Source of the DNA: Bacteroidota bacterium
GTDB lineage: Bacteria > Bacteroidota > Ignavibacteria > Kryptoniales > JAKASW01
Length of the DNA stretch: 9,268 nucleotides
Assembly (NCBI GenBank): GCA_021789755.1
Contig: JAJYJD010000129.1
Coordinates: 1-9,268 of the forward strand
Direction of reading: 5' to 3'
Position 1 is the first letter of the stretch; the number at the start of each line of letters is the position of its first letter. The notes beneath the pieces are model-generated. The model did no database searches. It saw nothing but the letters and a program-made list of their open reading frames with translations, and was not told the DNA's origin. Positions 1-6,296 of the stretch are shown here, piece after piece. The position numbers and the translations under genes are program-made.

Positions 1-1
1 A

Positions 2-58
2 AACACGGCGGTGCAGCAGTTTAACCAGCTCGTCACCTCCTTCCGAATAGACAGGTGA
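2..58 (+). CDS. C-terminal end of an unidentified upstream protein (partial)
   Basis: A reading frame is open from the window edge and stops at TGA 56-58. It encodes a tail ending in FNQLVTSFRIDR, which looks like ordinary protein sequence. The stop overlaps the GTG at 55 by 4 bp (GTGA), an arrangement typical of co-translated genes, and this supports both the frame and the next gene's start. Eighteen residues are too few to assign a family. Confidence 0.45.
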   Translation, partial: NTAVQQFNQLVTSFRIDR

Positions 59-1302
59 ACAAGAACGGAAACGTCATGATGAGACAGAAGGCTCTCGGAA
101 TTATCGCTTCATTCGCACTGATGGCGTCCATATTTCTCCCACACGCAATCGCCGGACAGATATCCGCACCAGACTCGCTGCCGATTCAGGCAAAAGGAAT
201 GTATATCTGGAAGTTATGGAGCGCGGACGGGGGAAACCTCAGTGCGGTGATATCAAAGCTCAAAAGCGTCGGTGTGTCCTGGATCGTTATAAAAATGGGC
301 GATGGCGACAGCTACTACAACAGCCCCAACCACTCGCTTTACAATTGGGCAACCCCCGCTTACGGCAGCATGGACAGCGTTGTAAGCATTTTCCACCAAA
401 ATGGAATAAAGATATTCGCTTTCCAATATGTTTACGGGGTCCCTCATCACTGGAACTCTTCGGGGCCAACCGAATCAGATGTCGCGAACTTGACGCTTGA
501 CGTGAAGAACATCGACGGTCTCATCATCGATGCGGAAATACAATACGATACGCTTGCGAATCGTGTGGCGGCGGCAACTGCGTATCTTGACACCATCAGA
601 GCATATCATCCGAACAGCTTTCTGGGACTTACGGCTTGGGCACGCATCAACGGGCATTCGACATTTCCCTGGACGGCATTCCTCGGCGGAGTCAACGTAA
701 ATATGCCGCAGACATACTGGGCGGCAAGACCGACGACACCGCAAAATGAGCTCTATCTGATGAGCAGTCAGTTCACCTCGGCTACACAGACCTGGGTAAG
801 TCAGGGAGACACTGAGGCGGCTAAACCGATCATGCCTCTCGGTCAGGGAGAGTACTTCGGTTACAGCAACGACGTCGAACCCGGCGACATCACGGGCTTC
901 TGCGATCTCTCGCAGAAGACATACAACTATGCCGGAGTCAGTCTCTGGGAATACAGTCAGATAGACTCGCCTTACGTTTGGAGCGAGTACACGTCCGCGT
1001 GGGCACCGACCTCTGTTCGGCAAGAGACCGGCGAACCCGTGAGCTACAGTCTCCACCAGAATTATCCAAATCCGTTCAATCCTTCGACAGCGATCAACTA
1101 TGAACTTTCAGCCTCCGGCCGGGTCGTCTTGAAAGTATATGACGTTCTCGGAAGAGAGGTCGCAACGCTGGTTGACCAGGATCAGAACGCCGGTCCTCAC
1201 ACGGTTTACTTCGATGCGAGCGGACTCGCGAGCGGAGTTTACTTCTACACACTGAAAGCCGGGACATACACGTCAACAAAGAAGATGATGATTTTGAAGT
1301 AA
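55..1302 (+). CDS. Secreted TIM-barrel-like putative glycoside hydrolase with T9SS C-terminal sorting domain
   Basis: A 415-residue exported protein. Residues 1-33 form a signal peptide: basic MMRQK, a hydrophobic stretch about 14-29, and a probable cut after AIA at 33. Residues 45-315 look like a (beta/alpha)8 barrel, with strand-like segments at WIVIKMGDG (76-84), IKIFAFQYVYG (118-128), IDGLIIDAE (153-161) and VNVNMPQTYW (213-222). The DAE at 159-161 ends a beta strand, where GH25-like and related barrels carry catalytic acids, so D159 and E161 are candidates. The substrate is unknown; a peptidoglycan or other glycan is an inference from the neighbours. Residues 331-415 form a T9SS type A sorting domain (QNYPNPFNP, VYDVLGREVATLV, terminal K). 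The protein would be exported by Sec and carried over the outer membrane by T9SS. The GTG start at 55 overlaps the upstream stop; ATG 76, with a weak GGAA upstream, is an equally good start and keeps the signal peptide. Confidence 0.85.
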   Translation: MNKNGNVMMRQKALGIIASFALMASIFLPHAIAGQISAPDSLPIQAKGMYIWKLWSADGGNLSAVISKLKSVGVSWIVIKMGDGDSYYNSPNHSLYNWATPAYGSMDSVVSIFHQNGIKIFAFQYVYGVPHHWNSSGPTESDVANLTLDVKNIDGLIIDAEIQYDTLANRVAAATAYLDTIRAYHPNSFLGLTAWARINGHSTFPWTAFLGGVNVNMPQTYWAARPTTPQNELYLMSSQFTSATQTWVSQGDTEAAKPIMPLGQGEYFGYSNDVEPGDITGFCDLSQKTYNYAGVSLWEYSQIDSPYVWSEYTSAWAPTSVRQETGEPVSYSLHQNYPNPFNPSTAINYELSASGRVVLKVYDVLGREVATLVDQDQNAGPHTVYFDASGLASGVYFYTLKAGTYTSTKKMMILK

Positions 1303-1419
1303 TCGTCGAAATTTAAGCGCGTCTGCCACGGTATAAAGAGCGCCGGCTGACCAGGATGAGCCAGGCCTAGATTCATTCCTATTCTAGTGCTCCTTCTTCC
1401 AGAAGCCGCCGAGAAAAGG

Positions 1420-1448
1420 AAAGACCACACGTTTGTAACGACGTCTTT
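1420..1448 (+). other. Possible nested hairpin upstream of the transglutaminase-like gene
   Basis: AAAGAC (1420-1425) can pair with GTCTTT (1443-1448). Inside it, CGTT (1430-1433) can pair with AACG (1437-1440) around a 3-nt loop. A T-rich stretch, TTTTGTTT, follows. It could be a weak terminator for the first gene or a leader structure just before the ribosome site at 1457. Both stems are short and AT-rich, so chance pairing is possible. I see no convincing promoter in the rest of the 165-bp gap. Confidence 0.2.
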
Positions 1449-1456
1449 TGTTTCAG

Positions 1457-1464
1457 AAAGGTGA
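1457..1464 (+). promoter_or_regulatory. Ribosome binding site of the transglutaminase-like gene
   Basis: AAAGGTGA, with its AAAGGTG core ending four bases before ATG 1468. The same AAAGGTG at the same spacing precedes the amidase gene, so this looks like the local Shine-Dalgarno form and fixes the start. Confidence 0.7.
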
Positions 1465-1467
1465 ACT

Positions 1468-2961
1468 ATGAGATCAAAGTATGCAATAGGTACGGCCATC
1501 GCGATTCTCTTGAGCACACTGTTGATATACGTGCCGACCGGGGCTTTCGCCCAGAACCGAATTTACTCGGCCGCCATGCGACTCGAAGACCGTGGCAAAT
1601 TTGCAGAGGCTGCCGCATTACTAAAGAAGGCTCTGGAAGGCAGTGCTGCACGGCTCTCGCCCCGACAAAAGGAGCAGTTTCTGTTTCAAATCGAACGGAT
1701 GCGGCGGATTCGAATTGATTACTCTCTGACGAGCGATGAGCTTTTCTCGCAGCTGCAGAAGGGCATCCGGGATGTTACACTCAAAGAATTTCATCGCTGG
1801 ATGCGCGAAGGTAAATTCGATTCACGGGTGATCGACGACACGCTCAGGTTCGTGAGTGCGAGCAGGAGCAATTTGTTCTTCCGTTATCCCGAGATAGCCG
1901 TCAGAAGAATCCCGCCTGTGGATCAGCGTGCACACAATCTCTACACACTGAACAACTGCATCTCCATAGAAAGAGCGTCAGATAGCCTGCATACGCCTTA
2001 TGTACTTCCGAAAAGATTCGAAATGAAGATGGCAATAAACGTCGACTCGGGGACGGTGAGACCCGGGAACACGGTGAGAGCGTGGCTTCCTATCCCAAGG
2101 AGATTTCCGTATCAGCTGGGTTTCAATCTCGTCCGCTCGTCCAGTAAACCCGTCGCGATCGCACCGGAGAACAGTCCGATCAGATCGGTTTATATGGAGC
2201 AGCCTGCAGACAGCGACGGCGGTGCCAGGTTCTTCGTCGACTATACCTACCAGACTTACGGAGTTCACTTCACGCTCGACCCGCGCAGGGTGGCCACGTA
2301 CAACAGATCGGACAGCATCTACGTAAAATTCACCAAACAGACCCCCAACATGGTTTTCACCGGTAAAATCAGGAAGCTATCCCAGGAGATTGTGGGTAAG
2401 GCCACCAATCCACTGACAAAGGCAAAACGAATCTACGATTGGATTGCCCACAACATTCAGTACAGTTTCGCGAGAGAGTACTCGACGATAAACAACATCA
2501 GCGGTTACTGTCTGGACAAGCGTTACGGCGACTGCGGACAGGAAGCGATGCTGTTCATTACTCTCTGCCGGTACAACGGAATTCCTGCCAGATGGCAATC
2601 CGGTTGGTACTTCATGCCCGGCGGGAAGGACATACATGACTGGACCGAAATCTACATCCTTCCCTACGGCTGGGTTCCCGTCGACCCTTACATGGGGATT
2701 CTTTCCACGCAGTATATGACGACTCTTACAAGCTCAGAGCGTAAAGAGGTGCGCGACTTCTATTTCGGCGGCCTCGATCAGTACCGCATGTCCGCAAACT
2801 CCGACAACAACCAGCAGCTTGTGCCTCCGAAAAAATATTTCCGGTCGGACAATGTGGACTTCCAAAGAGGCGAGCTCGAAACCGCGACGCATAATATATA
2901 TTTCAACAGGTTCGATTACAGTCTAACTGTCGATGAATTGACGGGAAATGGCGGACGGTGA
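1468..2961 (+). CDS. Exported transglutaminase-like (papain-fold) protein
   Basis: A 497-residue protein. Residues 1-29 form a signal peptide with a hydrophobic core about 7-22 and a likely cut after AFA (26-28). Residues 31-60 resemble one TPR-like helix pair (RLEDRGKFAEAAALLKKAL). Residues 185-300 form a beta-rich region with VRAWLPIP (203-210), as seen ahead of many bacterial transglutaminase-like cores. The core at about 315-410 has a full triad: C356 in YGDCGQEAMLF, H390 in DIHDWTEIY and D406 in WVPVDP. Bacterial members of this family (Transglut_core) act as proteases, peptide amidases or cross-linking enzymes, so the reaction cannot be named. There is no T9SS tail and no lipobox, so a periplasmic location is most likely. 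A strong ribosome site supports ATG 1468. The 3' end comes just before, and in one frame choice overlaps, the four-helix-bundle gene. The triad makes an active enzyme likely; the substrate is unknown. Confidence 0.88.
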   Translation: MRSKYAIGTAIAILLSTLLIYVPTGAFAQNRIYSAAMRLEDRGKFAEAAALLKKALEGSAARLSPRQKEQFLFQIERMRRIRIDYSLTSDELFSQLQKGIRDVTLKEFHRWMREGKFDSRVIDDTLRFVSASRSNLFFRYPEIAVRRIPPVDQRAHNLYTLNNCISIERASDSLHTPYVLPKRFEMKMAINVDSGTVRPGNTVRAWLPIPRRFPYQLGFNLVRSSSKPVAIAPENSPIRSVYMEQPADSDGGARFFVDYTYQTYGVHFTLDPRRVATYNRSDSIYVKFTKQTPNMVFTGKIRKLSQEIVGKATNPLTKAKRIYDWIAHNIQYSFAREYSTINNISGYCLDKRYGDCGQEAMLFITLCRYNGIPARWQSGWYFMPGGKDIHDWTEIYILPYGWVPVDPYMGILSTQYMTTLTSSERKEVRDFYFGGLDQYRMSANSDNNQQLVPPKKYFRSDNVDFQRGELETATHNIYFNRFDYSLTVDELTGNGGR

Positions 2962-2967
2962 TAGGTT

Positions 2968-2974
2968 GAAGGAG
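2968..2974 (+). promoter_or_regulatory. Ribosome binding site of the four-helix-bundle gene
   Basis: GAAGGAG lies three bases before ATG 2978 and six before GTG 2981. The upstream in-frame ATG at 2948 has no such site, so this motif favours a start at 2978 or 2981, after the previous gene's stop. Confidence 0.55.
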
Positions 2975-2977
2975 AAA

Positions 2978-3346
2978 ATGGTGAAAGGATCAACAGCCGC
3001 AAAGAATTTCACATATACAGGGAACTCCATGGATGCAGCAATGGAAATTTTCGAGTTGACGAAAAGATTTCCTGCGGAGGAAAGATACTCAATGGTTGAT
3101 CAGATTCGCCGTTCCTCCAGATCAGCGTGCGCAAACCTCAGCGAAGGCTGGAGAAAACGTCATTACAAGGCGGCATTCATTTCAAAGCTGAGCGACTCAG
3201 AAACTGAAGCGGGAGAAGCCCAGGTCTGGCTTGAATCTGCCTTCAGGTGCAAATGCCTCGACGAGAAGGAACCTAAGACGCTCGATACGGATATTGACCA
3301 GATAATTGGCCAAATCGTCAGAATGATCGATGAAGCTGACAAATGA
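2978..3346 (+). CDS. Four-helix-bundle protein (S23 / 23S rRNA intervening-sequence protein family, Avd-like)
   Basis: About 122 residues from ATG 2978; 132 if started at ATG 2948, which would overlap the previous gene by 14 bp. The family signature is clear: ELTKRFPAEERYSMVDQIRR, then SSRSACANLSEGW and the basic WRKRHYKAAF, followed by SKLSDSETEAGEAQVW and a final helix of IDQIIGQIVRMIDEA type. The first known members lie within 23S rRNA intervening sequences, and structural relatives include Avd of diversity-generating retroelements. Most genomic copies, like this one, lie between unrelated genes and have no proven function; a basic face that could bind nucleic acid is an inference. No reverse transcriptase, variable repeat or rRNA sequence is visible here. 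Length matches the family, so the gene looks intact. It breaks the run of exported cell-wall-type genes and is followed by a repeat tract, which hints that it arrived separately. Confidence 0.85.
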   Translation: MVKGSTAAKNFTYTGNSMDAAMEIFELTKRFPAEERYSMVDQIRRSSRSACANLSEGWRKRHYKAAFISKLSDSETEAGEAQVWLESAFRCKCLDEKEPKTLDTDIDQIIGQIVRMIDEADK

Positions 3347-3387
3347 TCGATCCGCAAGTAATGAGCCGACAATCCTATCTCGTGAAT

Positions 3388-3475
3388 CACCGCTTCTCCC
3401 GGTCACCGCTTCACCGGTTCCTTTACCTACTCCTTACTATTTACTACTTACTTCCTGCTACTTATTATCTGTCAC
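3388..3475. repeat. Imperfect tandem repeat plus pyrimidine-rich TACT-type tract
   Basis: CACCGCTTCTCCCGGT (3388-3403) is followed directly by CACCGCTTCACCGGT (3404-3418), two near-copies in tandem. Then comes a C/T-rich stretch (about 3419-3475) built from degenerate TACT/TTACT words (CCTACT, CCTTACT, TTACTACTTACT, GCTACTT). CCGGT (3399-3403) can pair with ACCGG (3413-3417). It fills most of the 154-bp gap between the four-helix-bundle gene and the amidase gene. There is no coding signal. The function is unknown. Confidence 0.6.
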
Positions 3476-3489
3476 GTGCCATGCAAACT

Positions 3490-3496
3490 AAAGGTG
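3490..3496 (+). promoter_or_regulatory. Ribosome binding site selecting a TTG start for the amidase gene
   Basis: AAAGGTG lies four bases before TTG 3501, the same motif and spacing as upstream of ATG 1468. It supports the rare TTG start, which directly gives a good signal peptide (MKTTLLFIALLF). Confidence 0.65.
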
Positions 3497-3500
3497 CTAT

Positions 3501-6131
3501 TTGAAAACGACCCTACTATTTATCGCATTACTGTTTTGTGTCAGGGGTTACGCTCAGACTCCCGACGAGTGTCGGAACTACTTCCAATCCGCAGCCAAGG
3601 AATTCGACGTTCCTTTGCCGGTACTCGAGGCGATAGGCTATGTCCAGACAAGGTGGACGCAAATTACCTGCACACCTGAGGAACTCGCAAACCGTTCCCC
3701 TGCCGTGCAGCCGCCGGTTTTCGGCGTGATGGGCCTCAGGGACGACAATTGGTTCGGTCATTCTCTGGATAGTGCCGCGAAGTTAATCGGCATGGCACCG
3801 GATTCGCTGAAGGACGATGTCTTCCAAAATATCAGAGGCGCAGCGGCCCTTCTCTCGAGGTACAGGGATGAGACCAACAAAGACTCGTTGATCGTTACTG
3901 GCGATCCTTCATCCTGGGCAAATGTAATCGCACGTTTCAGCGGAATTCCCCAGTGGGAGATCGCGTTGGAATTCGCCTATCATACACTACAGTATCTCCA
4001 GATGGGAGTCGACCGGAACGGAATAGTCATTCCTCCGATGAAAGTCAATCTTGACAATTTTCCGAATTCAGTCAAAGAGCATGGATTCAGGACAAAACAA
4101 AGTTCACCACAAAAAGCGAACGCCCGTCTGTTGAGCGTGACCGGCGGTATGGCGGATTACCCGGGTGCGAATTGGGTGGGCAGTCCTAATTACGGTTCCC
4201 GGAACGGCGCACCCGTTGTATTCGTAATCGTGCACGATACCGAGGGTCCATTCGATGCGAGCGTATCGTGGCTTCAGAATCCCGCCGCGCTGGCAAGCTC
4301 GCATTACATTATCAGAAGCCAGGACGGTTATATCGACCAGCTTGTCCACGATGCCGACATGGCCTGGGGTGTCAGGTGCTGGAACCCGATTACACTCAGC
4401 ATAGAACATGAGGGATATGTTACCGACTCTACAGGTAAATATTTTACGGAGACCATGTATGAGTCTTCCGCGCATCTCACTCAGTATCTGTGCGACAAAT
4501 TCAAAATTCCCGAAGACTCACTCCACATATTCGGCCACGACGCCTGGACATATACCTGGTTCAATCTCATACCCTTCTACAGTTACGTACAGTATGTCGG
4601 CACGGACTACGCGACGTGTAACAACCACACCGACCCGGGCAAGTACTGGAAGTGGCATCACTACTTCGACCTGATTCACTCCTACGACACGACCAGACCG
4701 TTCATCGCTGCTACTGCGCCGTCATCCGGCGACTCGAGCTATCCCGCGTACTCCAATCCGGTCATCACATTCAATACACCTATGGACACAGCGTCTGTCG
4801 ATTCTGCCCTCACGATCACTCCGAATCTTCCCGTAAGTCTGTCATTCGATCAATCCTACACACAGCTGACCATATCGCACCCCGGGACGCTTCTCGCCTG
4901 GTCGACAACATACGAAATCAAGATTGATTCTTCCGCAAGAGCATTGAACGGCCTGATGCTGGACAAACCTTATTCGTTAACATTCAGCACCGTCCCTAAA
5001 GACACGACGGGCGCCTCCGTGATTGCTGCATCGCCGCACAACGGCGGGACTTCTGTTTCCAAGGCTTACATAGAATTCATCCTGGACCAGCCGATCCTGT
5101 TAAGCTCCTTCAGCCCTTCCATGATAAGTTTTACCGACTCGACGGGGAAAAGCGTGGCGTTTTCAAAAGACAAGCTCCAGACGACGACAAATAACTTGAC
5201 TCTGATAGCAGTACGCGCCTCGTCGCCCCTCATCCCGGGAATGAAATATCACGTCACTCTGGCAGCCGGACTTGTGGATTACTACAACGTTTCCAGCAAA
5301 ACGCCGTACTCAATCTCCTTCACCGTCGATTCCTCCGAGGCAACCGGCGGAAATATCATCGAAGATTTCGAAACTTCGCTCGGCAGCTGGATTCAGCCGT
5401 CTGCAAGTTCAAACACATCCGGAGTTGACCCATCCTCCTCGAGCTTTAATATCGGCTACAGGTCTTATGACGGAAACGGAGCCGGCATCCTGCAGTACCA
5501 GTTCGATTCTGCCGCCGCCGTCTGCGCGGAAGAAAATTCACAGGGCTTCGATGTTTCCAAAACGTCTTCCGTAGGCATGTGGATTTTCGGAGACAACAGC
5601 CGGAACGAACTCGACTTTATTTTCGGTTCTTCAACTGCGGGAGCCAACGGCCCGGAGCAGCTCGTGCCGATTGATACCATCGATTGGTACGGATACAAAT
5701 ACATCGGGATGTGGCACAACGGCTCAGATCAATCGACAGATATCCTGAAGGGGTTTGCAATTAAGCGCCTGAACTCGGCACTTTTTGACGGAGGTGTTAT
5801 ATATGTTGACGATATCCAGTTGAACGGAAAGGTGACAGGCATCCGCTCCCTCGCTGCGGGAATTCCAGCCTCATTCAGACTTCTGCAGAACTATCCCAAC
5901 CCGTTCAACCCGACGACTGTGATCGGGTACGAGGTTCGTAGTCCCGGGCTCGTGGTCTTGAAGGTGTATGACGTACTTGGCAGAGAGGTGGCGACACTTG
6001 TAAACGAAAGACAGGATGCCGGATACCACGGAGTCACCTTTAACGCACCCAACTTGCCGAGCGGAGTATATTTCTATCGCATCATTGCCGGGAGCTATTC
6101 CTCGGCAAAAAAGATGGTCATGATGAAGTGA
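3501..6131 (+). CDS. Secreted multidomain N-acetylmuramoyl-L-alanine amidase with degenerate SLT-like domain and T9SS tail
   Basis: An 876-residue protein starting at TTG. Residues 1-19 form a signal peptide ending GYAQ. Residues 24-165 resemble a lytic-transglycosylase fold (VPLPVLEAIGYVQTRW, GVMGL, NIRGAAALL), but the usual catalytic Glu of the ES pair is Gln49, so this part probably binds glycan without cutting it. Residues 238-392 form an Amidase_2 domain, which cleaves the MurNAc-L-Ala bond using zinc. The pattern matches AmiE-type enzymes: H245 (VHDTEG), E302 (LSIEHEG), H346 (FGHDAW), H376 and D378 (HTDPGKYW). Residues 398-500 and 503-610 look like two SbsA-type Ig-like domains. Residues 617-775 look like a beta-sandwich, possibly carbohydrate-binding, starting IIEDFE and ending YVDDIQL. 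Residues 791-876 form a T9SS type A sorting domain. The enzyme likely acts at the cell surface or outside the cell, on its own wall during growth or on other bacteria. All amidase residues are present. Confidence 0.9.
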   Translation: MKTTLLFIALLFCVRGYAQTPDECRNYFQSAAKEFDVPLPVLEAIGYVQTRWTQITCTPEELANRSPAVQPPVFGVMGLRDDNWFGHSLDSAAKLIGMAPDSLKDDVFQNIRGAAALLSRYRDETNKDSLIVTGDPSSWANVIARFSGIPQWEIALEFAYHTLQYLQMGVDRNGIVIPPMKVNLDNFPNSVKEHGFRTKQSSPQKANARLLSVTGGMADYPGANWVGSPNYGSRNGAPVVFVIVHDTEGPFDASVSWLQNPAALASSHYIIRSQDGYIDQLVHDADMAWGVRCWNPITLSIEHEGYVTDSTGKYFTETMYESSAHLTQYLCDKFKIPEDSLHIFGHDAWTYTWFNLIPFYSYVQYVGTDYATCNNHTDPGKYWKWHHYFDLIHSYDTTRPFIAATAPSSGDSSYPAYSNPVITFNTPMDTASVDSALTITPNLPVSLSFDQSYTQLTISHPGTLLAWSTTYEIKIDSSARALNGLMLDKPYSLTFSTVPKDTTGASVIAASPHNGGTSVSKAYIEFILDQPILLSSFSPSMISFTDSTGKSVAFSKDKLQTTTNNLTLIAVRASSPLIPGMKYHVTLAAGLVDYYNVSSKTPYSISFTVDSSEATGGNIIEDFETSLGSWIQPSASSNTSGVDPSSSSFNIGYRSYDGNGAGILQYQFDSAAAVCAEENSQGFDVSKTSSVGMWIFGDNSRNELDFIFGSSTAGANGPEQLVPIDTIDWYGYKYIGMWHNGSDQSTDILKGFAIKRLNSALFDGGVIYVDDIQLNGKVTGIRSLAAGIPASFRLLQNYPNPFNPTTVIGYEVRSPGLVVLKVYDVLGREVATLVNERQDAGYHGVTFNAPNLPSGVYFYRIIAGSYSSAKKMVMMK

Positions 6132-6144
6132 TAATTGAGGGATT

Positions 6145-6177
6145 ATGGAATCTTGAAATGGTGGAATACCTGAATTC
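6145..6177. repeat. Short degenerate TGRAAT tandem repeat
   Basis: Four consecutive 7-9-base units: TGGAATCT (6146), TGAAATGG (6154), TGGAATACC (6162) and TGAATTC (6171). It begins 15 bases after the amidase stop. On the minus strand it reads as an IPPFQDSIIP-like phrase, which resembles spurious proteins made by longer arrays of such repeats in related genomes; that comparison is from memory. The remainder of the 165-bp gap up to 6296 is AT-rich and shows no clear terminator or promoter. Confidence 0.35.
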
Positions 6178-6296
6178 AGATCCGAGTGAAGACACCCTCT
6201 TCGATCTATATGTCCCCGGAAAAAAAGAGACCCATTAAAAAATATCTCATGTATCAATTGTGGTAGAAAGGCTTTTGAAACGTTTACGGGATTACT

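Noticed and set aside
475..1056. 193-codon open frame on the minus strand
   Set aside because: It lies wholly inside the glycosidase-like gene, is rich in Arg, Cys and Val without domain logic, and has no ribosome site; it is a shadow of the + strand gene.
2948..3346. Diversity-generating retroelement suggested by the Avd-like protein
   Set aside because: No reverse transcriptase, template repeat or variable-repeat target gene is visible in the window.
3388..3475. Possible CRISPR array
   Set aside because: Only two adjacent near-copies with no spacers, and the rest is a degenerate pyrimidine-rich tract; no cas genes nearby.
6213..6245. Terminator around the CCCCGG-poly-A stretch after the amidase gene
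   Set aside because: No inverted repeat of useful length precedes a T-run on the + strand; the A-run alone is not enough.
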